NCBI GenBank assembly: GCA_910574455.1
Contig: CAJSYZ010000005.1
Span: forward strand, 5,270,001 to 5,334,000
Length of the DNA stretch: 64,000 nucleotides
Reading direction: 5' to 3'
DNA from: Trichaptum fuscoviolaceum
Taxonomy: Eukaryota > Basidiomycota > Agaricomycetes > Hymenochaetales > Trichaptaceae
In this document: positions 13,279-25,179 of the stretch, in pieces
Layout of the letters: every line of letters begins with the position of its first letter
How positions within the stretch are numbered: the stretch's first letter is position 1
Made by a program: the position numbers and the translations under genes
Notes under the pieces: generated by a model
Told to the model about the DNA's origin: nothing
What the model saw: only the letters and a program-made list of their open reading frames with translations
Database searches by the model: none

Positions 13279-15324
13279 ATGTCGAATGCACTCACCCGAC
13301 TAAAACGAGTTATCAAACGAAACTCAGACTGTCAAGACCTCGAATATTTGAAGTTTCATTTCGGACCACGACCTATCCGTTGGTCGTCTACTAACGCACT
13401 TCACACGAGGGAAGGCGAGGACGACCAGGACGAAGATACATGCTCTATTTACTCGGCCTCAACGAATGCAACGATGGACAATATCCCAGGACCGGGTCGA
13501 ATAATCGACACTCACATTTACCAGTTTTTAGGACGAAAGCTTGAACGGTGTATATCCCGGATTTCTGTGGCAAATCTTCCACCCAACAGGATTGCACAAT
13601 GCCTGTGGGTGAACGATGGCCCATCGCCTTATGCAAATCTTTCCTCAAATGATGGCATATTGTGGATTGGAGAAGACAAAGATATCCGCTGTGAGTCAGG
13701 AGTACGACTTGCAGGATTGAAGAGTCTTGTCAAACAGTCACAGTGAGTGATGAAATGTTTACTAATGAGATGGGATAGACTGTAACAATCTTTTCAGGTC
13801 TGATTCGCTGTATCGATCTGCTGCAGCTCTCTCGGCTCTTATTTGTCTCTCTACATCTGACTTTCAGTACAATGCTTTCTATGTTTGGATTGCAGCAGTC
13901 AAGCCAATCTTCCGCTTGCAAACGCTTGCAAGTACCCTCGAAGACTCAAATCCGGAAAAGAAATATCTTCTCTTCTTGCCGAAGCTTGCTCAGGCGCAGC
14001 TTCACTTCAATTGGTGTGAGGTCTCCGAGATCACTGAGGAGGTTGCACTTTGCTTTCAACAAAGGTTGATTGAAATCCTAGATTCACGCCGGTGAGTTCC
14101 TCGCTTCTTTATCATGAGTATCCATAAAAGCTTATTTCCCTCATAGATCTCATGATCATGATCCTCTTGTGGCCATCGCCGAAGCGTGCCATCTTTTCGC
14201 GAAGGCAGCTGCGTGCTGTTTCCTTCGCCGTGCCTTCGCATCCGTTACTCCCGCCACTAGCAGCGCCTTAGAAACAATAGCATTCTTGTCCGTCTTTCTT
14301 GTCCGTTCCCTCTTTGCTCAATACCACACGAAGCACAGTAATCAGCATCTGCAAGCGTTAGTCCTATCTACGTTTGCCCGCTGGTTCGAAGCTATCATGT
14401 CTCCTCTCCTGAATTACTATTTGAAGCTAAACAATCCTCTTTCGGCGCCTATATGTGCACTCCGTGGTTTGTTTCACGCGTACGTTATCATATTTATCTC
14501 TGCGCTTCATAGCTCATACGCCTTCTAAATACAGTGTTGACGACATACAGGCAGGATTCCTGATTCCCCGGATCATGCTGGATCTGCAACATTGGTACAG
14601 TGACCACTCTGTGCTACGCCTACTACCAAGAAGAATACGAATGACAACCCCACGGGGTGTCAATCCAATTGAAGTGCAGAGCTACCTTATGTTATGCAGA
14701 ACCCGATTCCGCCGTCTCCTTATCGTACCTAACGAGCTTCGACGGGAGGCTTCGGATACCGTGAAACTCGGACACAACAAATTCCAATCGTCACAGGAAG
14801 ATCCACCTCTAGAAGAAAAATCTGAGGGAGAATGGCGGCGTTCGCTCGATTGCGCTCGGAAAGCGAGAATCATCATGAACGATTTGACAGAGGAGTTCTC
14901 AAGAGCTCGGGCTGTACGCGAGGTTCACGAAGGAGATGATCCACTTTGGAATTGGAAATGGTACAAGAGAGTCTGCCGCAAGCGACATAGGACGGGGGAA
15001 GTCTTCCGCTCCAGTCTGGAATGGGACTGGGATCTGTCAAATAGCTTGAAGCGTCTCTTCCGGGTCGAGAGACCGACGACAGAACTACCTCATGAGGTCG
15101 CACCACAATCAGCATCTATTCACAGGCATATAGATGTTGATAAATCCAACGTCGGTGCAGTCATTGTGTCTACCGGGATAGTGCAAATGGATATGCCTCA
15201 AACGATACGAGTCCCGTACCAGAGCGAAACAGGAGAAAACAAGTTCAAGACATTCATGGCTTGCCCGTCTTACGAGGATGTTGGATCAAGTGGCGACAAA
15301 CTGGAGTCTGGCTGTGCACAATAG
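13279..15324 (+). CDS. Hypothetical protein, unknown basidiomycete family, paralogue B
   Basis: Second tandem member, 626 aa in four exons (13279-13742, 13798-14091, 14147-14479, 14535-15324). The ATG at 13279 (MSNALTRLKRVIK) is chosen because it aligns with the start of paralogue A. Shared blocks include STNATMDNIPGPGR, IDTHIYQFLGRKLER, LAGLKSLVKQSQ, SLYRSAAALSALI, ETIAFLSVFLVRSLF, LRREASDTVKLGHNKFQ and EWDWDLSNSLKRLFR. An acidic stretch (EGEDDQDEDT) precedes the conserved block. Intron positions and phases match paralogue A, and exons 2 and 3 have the same lengths, which shows descent by gene duplication. The function is unknown; the alternating hydrophobic helices could indicate a helical scaffold, but that is a guess. 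Confidence 0.75.
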
Positions 15325-15877
15325 GCAACCGGCGGAATTCATAAATGACTATCAGAGGCTGAAATGATATTGTCGAGCATATCAGAGGCGAAGCTTTGCC
15401 AGCTAAGATGACCAGTGAAATGGACACAGTTTAGCTGTGATTGGAGTTTCAGAGTTGTACCAGGCCTCCATTTGTTTATCTAGGCGTCAAGAGGGTGGAT
15501 GATATTCAGCATATAGCGCAACAAAAGCAGGACTTGCACTGGCATACCGTACGATATTCCTGTCTTAGTCTCTTAGATGTGATTGTTACAATAGAGTAAA
15601 CGTACCTTTGACGTTCCAAGCCATAGAAGTTATTGCAAACTAACATGTCAAATTTCATCTCGTTTGAGCTGAAAGAAGAAAAGACAAAGACAAAGAGTCG
15701 AAACCTCAGTGAAGCTAAACGCCCAAACAAACTAAAAACAACCGTTCCCAAGTCCGAGTCACGGTCGGAGTTCAAGTTGGAGTCGGGATTTGAAATTGAA
15801 GCGAAGTGCCAAAGACTGAGCACGATTCTGAAGCACTGGGATTCTGAAGTTCATCGCTAACGGCTCTGCACTATTCC
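15325..15877. other. Convergent intergenic region
   Basis: This lies between the 3' ends of paralogue B and the ABC transporter. An open frame at 15633-15860 (+) is Lys/Glu/Ser-rich (KSESRSEFKLESGFEIE) over an imperfect hexanucleotide-like repeat. It is probably not a gene. Confidence 0.4.
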
Positions 15878-18800
15878 TTACCCAGTAGCAGACTTGTCGG
15901 CCAGTTTTATAAGCGCCTCCCTGTCCTCGCTTTCGTTGACTAAGTCACGCAGGAAGCCATTCTCCTTCTTTAATAATTTATGAGGAGTATCAAACTCGAC
16001 GAGTTTTCCGGCGTCCAATACCATCTGGGAGGGGTGGTGAGAAGCCATTCTTAAACTGAAAGAGGATACATACGATCCGGTCGTAGTCCATAATAGTCTG
16101 CAACCGATGTGCAATCGTGATGAGCGTTGTGTCCTTGCTGAATTCGGTACGTAATGTCTTCTGTATAACCGCATCCGTATCGTAGTCTGGTCGGGGCGAC
16201 ACATGTCAGACGTATACTAGTAGCTTTTTACAAGCAAGATTTGGCTCACCAATAGCTGCCGTCGCTTCATCCAAGATAATGAGTTTGCTCCTGCGGACAA
16301 TCGCACGAGCAAGCGCAATGATCTGTCGCTGGCCGAGAGAGAAGTTGCTGCCACTGCTATCCACCATGGTGTCCAGACCAATGTTTACTTCAGTATGACC
16401 CTCGCCTTGATCTCCTGTGGCTTCCCCGTTGGTACCGGCTTGCACTTCGACATCCGGCTTTGACGCGACAATGATTGTGTCACGGATGTCGAAAAGTCCG
16501 GCCAACCGCAAGGCATCATTGAGTTCCGCATCTTCATGCTGTCCGAAGGGGTCCAAGTTTGTACGCAGCGAACCATGAATGAGTTCGGGTTGTTGAGGAA
16601 TGACTGTGATATTTGAGCGCAGAGCATCAAGGTTGATTTGGTCCGTTGCCAAATTGTCATAGAAAACCGTTCCCGATGTCTTGATTGCTCGAAGTAAAGC
16701 CAATGCCATAGATGATTTTCCTAAATAGCACTCTTCAGTTTTGCTAGAGATCTGCCGTACGCATTACTAACCAGCTCCAGTCCGGCCAACTGTAGAGATT
16801 GTACAGTCAGCCAACAATCGAGGCCAGCATAAATAAAAAGGACTTGCCAATTCCCACGCGTTCTCCAGGAGTAATCTCGAAACTAACATCCTTCAGGACT
16901 TCCGGAGAATCTATTCGAATTACAGGTTAACTTCCTTGATAGAGTCAGTCCTGTAACATACCATCAGAATACCGCGCATATAGATTTTCGACACGTAGAG
17001 ACCCGCTGCTAGGCCAGTAGGCCGGAGGCAAAGCATCGGGAGATTGTTCGTGATCAATACGCAGGAAGCTAAGAATCCTCTCCAGGCTAGATGATGGTCG
17101 ATGTTAAAGTGAATATCTGTTTAACAGCTGGAGAGTACATACCTGTTCGCTGAAGGATCAAATGCCACATATTAGTACAGAATATATCCAGACATACAGC
17201 AGGGACGTTACCTTCAATCTCGACCAGGTTATACCACCTGACCCACAAGGTCATTTGTCTAGAAAACCATACAACAACCGAGATCGTGAAGCCAGCCTCT
17301 CCGGCACTGACTTTACCTCCGTACACCAGATACGCCGAAACACAGGCAACGAATAAGCCACTCAATGCATCAACACGCACGGAGATCCACCTATTGATGT
17401 CAAAAAAGGTGTAAGATGCCCTAGACAGTATATCCATCCTCGTCTTCAGGCGAGAGCTGAAGTGATCCTGAGCGCCATAAGCTCTAATGGAAGCTAACAA
17501 ATCGTTACGGTCTGATTCATACAATTTCATACAATAACACAATCCACTCACGCAATCCGTTTAGCGCTGTTCCTATCTGGCTCAAAACTGGCGCTTTAGC
17601 ATTGCTCATCTCCCTCCGAACGCAAAGCTGACACTTCAAGTAAATGAATCCAAGATAGCCTCCGAGGATTGCAAGTAAAAGACCGGGAACAAGCGCGTAC
17701 AGTCCCGCCATGCCAACTGAGGCTGTGAATAGAATGACCAAGATAACCGTTATGCGCATCAATATATAGGAGTACAGTTGGACATTGCCATCGATGCTGG
17801 AGATGTCCTGCGTACATCGAGCGACGATACGTCCAACGGGGGTGATATCCAACCATCGAAAAGTTGATGAAAAAACGCTCTCAAGAAGCTTTGAGTGAAT
17901 GATACGCGATGCACGGATAGTTCTGACGATCCATAGTGCTTGAGAGAGGCAATCTGAAGCTTCACCCAACATATTGAGTAGTGCATAGATAATGAGATAC
18001 CTGTTGAACGAAGTTAGAGCACCTTCACCAGAGGTTACGGGGGAAATCAATGCGTACTTCACGGCGGGGACATCATTTGGGTCGGCGTGAGCTTCGTACT
18101 GGGAAGACCAAAAACCAACAAACCGCGTCTGGCCCACATTGAAGAGTATAGCAGTAACTAAGGAGAAAAGAAATGCGGCCCAGGTAAATGGACCACCGAT
18201 GCCCTTGATGTATAGCATAAATGCCGCAAGCTCCACACGGCCTATCGCCTTCTCTTCCGCGACGACAAGTTTTCCGGATGATTGCTTCGCTGCATCCTCG
18301 TCAATATTACCAATGTCTTTGGCTTTCATGTCAACATCCTCTGCTACTTCCTCCCGTGCCGTTTCCAATTGCTTCCGGAGATCGGTGTCCTTCCTTAGAA
18401 CATCAGAGACCGAGCCATACGCAGCGACTGTGCCTTTTCTCCCGAGCAAGACAACAAAGCTAGCGATAGGTGCCACCAATCCGATGTTATGAGTGACGAG
18501 TAAAACTGTACGGCCTTTGACTAAATCCCCCCGCAGTGCCTTGTTCACAATCCATTTGGCTGTGTGGACATCTAACGCAGCAAGAACATCGTCGAGCAAA
18601 ACGATTGCAGCATGTGAATATAGAGCTCGTGCTAGAGTTACTCGAGCCTTTTGGCCTCCGCTTGTAGAGTAGCTCATCAGTGAGCGGTCTATGCGAAGAT
18701 TTGAGAGTACGTCTACCTCAGTGTCAGGCCCTTTTCCCCGACTTCGGTCAGATCACCTGCCTCCCAAAGACTCAAGTCCCGCTCCAGAGCACAATGGCTG

Positions 18801-21800
18801 AGAGCTGTGAGGAGCCTAATCAGTATATTTACACTGGACAAAAGTCGAAGCGATTTACTCATTTTATAGCGCTCCTCGTCGTAGGGTTCCCCGAAGAGTA
18901 TATTTTCCTGACAAGGGGAGTAAGAAATTGGACACTTGAGAAAAAACACTCTTACCCTTATTGTCTCATTCAGAACCCAAGATTCTTGGGCGGCGTATGC
19001 GACACCACCATCCCTCGGCAAGTTGTACCAAGAACTACTGTCATGCGCCTTGTAATACATCTCTCCCAAAAGGGCCATTAGAACGGATGTCTGAAGGAAA
19101 ATTAGTCACTTCAAGTAACTGAAGAAAGAATTATCTGACCTTGCCAGACGCAGTTGGACCGACAATGAGGTTCATTTCGCCACGATGAAACAAAACTTCA
19201 CCGTCGAAACGAAGGCGAAAACTCTTACGCGTACGACTATTCGAGCCTTTCGGCTGATCGAACGCATCCCAAGAGAACGAGCAGGCATTAAATCCGACTG
19301 CGTCAAGTTTGGTACTACCTACAGCAACTGAGCGTCCTATCAATTGCTCCTCGCTCTGTAGGAGCTCTGCCTGTGTGGTATGGTATGGTAAGCACAAATC
19401 CAAAGGTAACTGATGGCTTCTTATAACGAACGTTATTCAAAAAGTCGTTGTAGCGATCATATGAAACTTTGGCTAATCAATTAAAGAGGTCAAATCATGT
19501 GCGTGATGCGATTGATTGAGGTGTCACCTTTGATGTATTTCGGTATATCGTAAATGATACTAGACACTTGATCTTCGAGCATCGAGAAGAGCTGTAGGTG
19601 AAGTGACACAGGTCAGGCGAAAACCAAAAAAAGAACAGAAATGTGAGGATAATCTTACCATCAATGAAGAGAAGAAGCGAGAGGCTGGGTCGAAGAAATC
19701 AGGCGGAAAGCTTAATGGTCCCAGAAAATTACAACTCACCAGAGAGGTCCCCCTTAATTACAAGCGCCTTTCGGACAAAGATCAGTCTCGTCTTCACCCG
19801 ATTTATGGATGAAAACCTACATAAATACCGTAAGTCGTGACTTTTGTAATTAACGGAAGTGTAACATTTATCTCGCCGAAGAGAAGTTCAAGCATTCGTC
19901 CCTTTCGCTCTTGCTTGAGTTCATCAAGACGACGATGAGCGAGCTCCTTCAGCATATATGCCTCCCAGGCAAACAGTTTAAGCATTCGGAGTACATTCAA
20001 ACCTTTAAGACACAGAAAGGGTGAGTGATTGTGGTGTTGGATTGGAATTACTTGCATACTTTGAGTGACAGCTTCGACACGCTTATCTGTCTGTTATACA
20101 GAGAAAGTGATGAGTACGGAAGAAGATCGGTTTATGTGAGACTGACCATCCTCATTTTCTCTTTTTGGACATCTGTCAGCAATCGTCCGATGTATGTAGG
20201 AATTGGTGCAAAGAGTAGCGTAAGCCCAAAGGCAACCAACGAGCTGAAGCGAAAGAAGTTTGAGCTCAGGACAGAGACTCAAGCATAAGTTAATTGTAGC
20301 TTACCTCCAGCTTAGCAGTCTATAGAGTACGACGACGGAGATGACTATCTGAATTGCAGTAGTGGCTGATGACAAGTAGATTAGGGATACATAAAGTTTC
20401 AGATTTAATGACCTACGGAGTTCAACGATTTGGTAAGAGTACGCGATGGTATTCAAGTCCGATGTGATGAGATTGTTTATTTTCCCAATAGTGGCATCTG
20501 CCTCTTCAGGGAGCGACTCAGACTTGGCGACAGGTTCACCATATTCTGACTCAGATCCATCTCCGTGCACGGACTCAACGTCTGCTGTAGTGGAAGGACT
20601 CGAAGCTTCCATGCTCGTATTCTCAACGACATCTTTCTTTCCCTTTCCCTCCTCCTTCCTATCCAAGATGTCGCCTTTCAAACGGATACGAACTGAGTGG
20701 TGGAAGACGACGTAGGTGATAAAACTCTGGATTTCGAGTATGATTCGTGTCTGCGGTTCTCAGTTAGTTCGGAAATAGTCTCTAAGCTGTGACCGAGCAT
20801 AGGTGAGACTTACTCCAACATAAAGGAACTGTGTGAATATACACGCGGAGATAAAAGGTCCACTTCCGAGTAACACAATCCAAACCCACGGTTGTAGGTC
20901 ATAATTCGATACACCAGTCTCAAGATACCTATACGTTTGTATATGTGAGATCTTTGTCCAGCAGCTGTCTGCGGAAGAAACATACGAAAGGAGATTTCTC
21001 GTGGCCACGACCCCAATGAACGAAGACAGCGCCTGTAGAGATGTGCCCGAGTCAGCAGGTATTTTGAGGTCACTCTGCAAGACGCTTACACGAAGGAGAA
21101 TCCAAGAGAAGGTCACAAAGTAATCGTAACCTATCAATCGCTCAGAACATAAATCATTGACTAACAAGAAACGGCCGTACCCCACATATCCAAAAATCCC
21201 CAGAGAATATGTCTCTTCTTTTTCAAGAGTAGAGGGTCGAATTTCTTTTGATTACGCACGCTAACTCATGGTCTGCGCAGGAGAAACTCTGTTGGGAGAA
21301 CGTACCTTCATCCCTCGACTGATTAGAGCATCGGCAGATTCACGTTGCGGAAGACGCGGCATGTCATCGATACCGATGTCCGCTACCCGCCACGCGTGGA
21401 AGACGATTTCGTCCAGGAAGGAGTATGTAACTCTAGAAAACAGAGACGCGACTTCGTCCTGTCCTGACTCTGCCTGGAAAGCGACAGTCAATCAAGATTG
21501 CATGAAAGTCACAACAATAATTTACCCCTGGAGTTAAAGGCCTGAAAGGCCGCGGCATAGCGAGTGGAATGACCACTGCACTCAGAGTGAGAAGCACAAT
21601 CCGTATCCATGTGGCCGGATCAGAAGGAGGATGAAAACGATGAGGTGACTGTGTGGCATATGGCCATACATCCAAGTAGATGTACACCAAGAAATCAGCA
21701 AATAAAAGCAGGGCCAGCTGGCGAGATGTTATGTCTCTCCATTGCGATTCACTCGCGAAAACAGTTTGTAGTCCAAGGATAGATGCGTATGCCTGCAGAG

Positions 21801-22193
21801 ACACATTCGTTAGTCCAAGCCGATAAGTTGACCCTACTATCGACTTACCAAAAATACCAATTGGAGATAAGTTGTCGAAAGGCTATCTTTCGAGGCTATA
21901 TCGAATACCTGAAGCGCAATCAGTGCAACAATGGTCAAGAACCTCAGGATTCGAAAGAAGATAATGGAAATGCCATCAAACAGGTCCATTGTCTCCGTGA
22001 TAGTCCTGCTGCTTTTGCCCGTCGAATATCCAGGAGAATATTCGTCTCCATTATGATGATCAGCGCTTGCTAGTGATTTTACATTCACTGCAGGAGAGCG
22101 AGATGTTAGGAGGTAGACGCCCAGATAAACGACAGAGAAGCCCGCGAGTCCAGGTGGTACATATAGGACTGAATCGAGATCAATCGCATGCAT
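15878..22193 (-). CDS. ABC transporter, ABCC (MRP/YCF1-like) family
   Basis: A full-length ABCC exporter in about 20 exons. Members move glutathione conjugates and other organic anions across the vacuolar or plasma membrane using ATP. The start at 22193 ([15 protein letters not shown]) precedes an extra N-terminal membrane domain; an upstream start cannot be excluded. TMD1 includes [15 protein letters not shown] (about 19990). NBD1 has Walker A GPTASGK (about 19150), a signature created by splicing to give [15 protein letters not shown] (about 18630-18680) and Walker [13 protein letters not shown], with the Asp usual in MRP NBD1. TMD2 spans about 17500-18200. NBD2 has TVGRTGAG joined to [10 protein letters not shown] across an intron, [16 protein letters not shown] and [10 protein letters not shown] with the catalytic Glu, then ITIAHRLQT. 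The stop at 15878 follows [13 protein letters not shown]. No break was found. Substrate unknown. Confidence 0.85.
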
Positions 22194-22639
22194 AGCAGTG
22201 ATAACAAGTTGAAGCCCAGAAAGTTTGCGTGAGTAGGTGTGGGCCCACAAACGCTTCCAAACGTACGCCCTCTGATGCGATTTATAGAGCTGTGGGTTAT
22301 CGCATATGTCCTGAAGTTTATAAGATCGCTAAGACCACGTCCTTGATGAAATCTGGCGAGCCGCGAAATAGAGTCCACATGGAAGAGTTGATGGAAGATT
22401 CAGTGCCATTCAGTCTTCTTTCCACACTGGCAGCCTGGGAAGTTTTATGCCAATTTGGGCCACTTATGTTCCCACGATTCAAGTTCAAGTTCCAAGACAC
22501 TACTAGTAGTACCGTAGACACCCGGCGCTTACACTTTATGATCACAGCTTCATTGTAGATCTCAATAGGGCCTCATTGTCCTTATTCTTCTTTGTGTATT
22601 CGAAATCTAAACCTTCCCAGACTTATAACTGCTGCTAGA
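22194..22639. other. 5' flank of ABC transporter gene
   Basis: This contains the presumed promoter and leader of the transporter. On the minus strand, 22321-22380 encodes FRGSPDFIKDVVLAIL and 22250-22310 encodes CDNPQLYKSHQRAYVWKRLW. Both look protein-like, but the gap between them is too short for an ordinary intron and holds stops. They may be an upstream exon pair of the transporter, an unrelated small gene or a relic. Confidence 0.3.
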
Positions 22640-23065
22640 TTCCAGGAATCTCGGAGTTATGTTCCGTGCACAACCCGACGACGATTCTTGTTCTGTCGAC
22701 GTCTTTCAGTATGGACTAATGCAACGGTGAAATATTCCAGGCTCAGGCGAAGAATCAATATATCTACCATTTCAAGGTTGGCGAGCAACGGAGCATATTT
22801 CGGAATTTTGGTAGCAAAACGTTCTCCGGATAGGAATGCACGATGTCTCCGGTTGCACTTTGTTTCTCTGCCTTATGTTGAAAAGATGTCAACGCGTGAC
22901 ATCGTTCGGTCGTTCAGCCTGCCGGTGTGGATAAAGCTCGCCCATGCCAGCGTGAATCGGCAGCTCGGGTGGCGGGATTGAAGAGACTTGTCAAGTCACA
23001 GTGAACAAAATACAAACTGTAGGTCAGTTTAATCGAGTCTGATGTGTCTCGTTGTCTTTCACTGA
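22640..23065 (+). pseudogene. Decayed third copy of the unknown tandem family (exon 1 region)
   Basis: The DNA aligns by eye with exon 1 of paralogues A and B: ACTAATGCAACGGTG corresponds to the codons for TNATMDNI, followed by matching spacing through the region for the QFLGRKLER block. It ends with GLKRLVKSQ, equivalent to GLKSLVKQSQ, at 22975-23004, and then intron-like sequence. Small indels and stops break the frame throughout. A pogo-like transposon begins at 23068. The remaining exons were not found beyond the transposon's far end at 37716, so the copy is truncated as well as mutated. Confidence 0.65.
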
Positions 23066-23067
23066 TA

Positions 23068-24929
23068 CTGTATTTAACCCACTAATGATAAACTTAACAC
23101 TGTTTCACTCACCGTAAATTTTCCTTGTAGTTTAAGCCTCTTAAAACTTTATATTAATGTGCATGAGGTTCTTCTTAGCATATGTATAGAGTTTGAAGAC
23201 AAAACATTGAGGTTTAAATATTTGAACGAATTATTAGTGAGGGCACCTCAAAACGACTGTTTATGCACAAATGATAGATCGTGGGAAATCAGTCGTCATG
23301 CGCACAACCGCGATAACGATGATCAAATGCCACCACCTCACACCAATGTCCCTCCCTCCCCTCTCGTTCCTATGGCCTTAAAAGCTCTGGGTCAACATTA
23401 CGAAGGCTGAAGGCCACTCTGCCTGGGCTTTCATGCCCATTTACAATGCTATGGGCCCCCTCTTGGTCTTGGAGTATAGGACTTTTGTCCTTATCAAGTG
23501 TAATCAATGCTGGTGATCTTGATAGAGAATGTGAGGGAGATGGCAGCAGAAGGGGAACTCGAGGCATAGGGTGAGTGTTCTCCTTCTCTACTTGTCTGGT
23601 TGCTGTTGATAAGTCTGTTGATACTGCAGCTTCAGACCTCGTAGTCTTTGAGCGCTTTGTACGAGGACCCTTTGCGATTGCTCGCTGTTCCATTTCCTTG
23701 CGCTTCTCGCCAGCCTTTCGGTTCGGTCAGCAGCCTTACGGGACTTCTCTGCCTCCCTTTCCAGTTCCTTTGCTCTGCGCATGGCTTCTCTTTCTGCAGT
23801 CTTCCTTTGTTTCTCCAGTTGCCGCTCAGCCTCTTTGCGCAAGCGCTCGGTTTCTCGTCGCTGACGTTCATCGGCCTGACGTGCTTCATTAGCGGTACGC
23901 TGTTTCTCCTTCTCCTGTGCCTCAAGCCTCTTGACTCGAGCTGACACTGCTTTAGGAAGCTCTTCATGTACATCTTTCATACGAGCTGCGTATCTGCAGA
24001 CTTGAAATAAGATCAGAGTGTCTTGATGTGTGAGTAGTCGAGCACTTGAGGTGAGTGCGCGGGAATTGTCCTTTTCCTTCGTTTTTTGGAATAGTTGTGT
24101 GCGTAGCTGACCATTTTCTTGATCCATTAGAGTTTTTTGTGCATGGTCAGCTGCAATCTGCTGACATGCCTGAGCAAGAAGCTCTCGCAGTTGGCCAATT
24201 TGTGTAATTAACTCGGTTCGAGGAGCTCGTGGAGGTAAGACATTTGGGAGATCAGGTAAGATCAACTTGAATCTTGGTGTGAGCTCCTGATCCTCATTAA
24301 AACCCACAGGCAGACACGAAGACAGGTGCAAGTCATCTGTGTTTTCGGAGTTGAGTCCTTCAAGCTGAAATTATTATAGTAAGTTTTTGTACTATGACAA
24401 ATTAATTTAGTACGCACGTTAGGTTGAACAATAGGTGATAATAGAATTGGCATCGCATTTATAAAAGAGGGTGGTGATGTTGGTAATGGTTGTGCTTCTT
24501 TTGTTGTTGTCGTAAGAGCTGGTGCGAATATTTGATCAGGTAAGATAGTTGAGTTCAATGGATAAATTCCTGTCTTTCGAAAGGCTGACTTGATTGTTGC
24601 AGTGCTAAAAGAAGTGATGCGAGCTTTTCCGTAGAACCAGTAGGTTATCTTTTCTGATTGCAATATTAAGTTTTGACAATTTCGTGACCTCCTTTCGATA
24701 GCGTGTTCCGAGAGGTCCGAATACGCCCACGTCACAGGGCTGAAGAGCATGAGTAGTATGTGGTGGTAGGCATAAAATAATGATACGGTGCTCCTCTGCT
24801 AATGCCAGGAATTTCAGTGTGCAATGGGAAGAATGGCCATCAAGAATAAGAAGTCGATAATCCATTGGATTGGCAAGTTTGCGATGAGTTTGCGGCTCAA
24901 ATATTAACTGAATCCACAGACTTCCAAGT
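23068..24929 (-). mobile_element. Pogo/Fot1-like DNA transposon, copy 1, left part (transposase C-terminal half)
   Basis: Nearly identical to 57360-59226 of copy 2. The left end CTGTATTTAACCCACT is preceded by TA at 23066-23067, the pogo target. On the minus strand it encodes the C-terminal part of a DDE transposase (LILDGHSSHCTLKF, LPPHTTHALQPCDVGVFGPL) and a long Arg/Glu/Lys-rich coiled coil. Relative to copy 2 there is a 1-nt loss near 23720 that breaks the coiled-coil frame and a 2-nt loss near 24631 that breaks the DDE frame. The element stops being pogo-like at 24929 and resumes at 36051. It is defective. Confidence 0.85.
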
Positions 24930-25179
24930 CCCCTGGCATGTCCAGGGAACGGGTGTGCTTAATTGCGTGAGACACTGCTAGCTCGTCCGAAGTTACTCCG
25001 CCCTGGGAATAATTTGGAATAAACTGCTCAGTTCCCATGTTGTAGTTCGCCGTCACGTGTCGTGTGAAACGACTTCCAATAAAGTCTTTGTGTGCACACG
25101 GTGACGGATGTCCAAAGTATGCGTCGTGGGCATTCAAGTTCAATATGTACAAGGATTTCACGCTGTACATCCAATGAAC

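Noticed and set aside
22106..22545. Extra N-terminal exons for the ABC transporter
   Set aside because: Protein-like segments exist, but the gap between them is too short for a normal intron and contains stops; the ATG at 22193 is the safest start.
23159..23410. 83-aa frame repeated identically at 57451-57702 as a gene
   Set aside because: It lies in the terminal part of the pogo element, opposite the transposase end, with no motif; it is duplicated simply because the element is.
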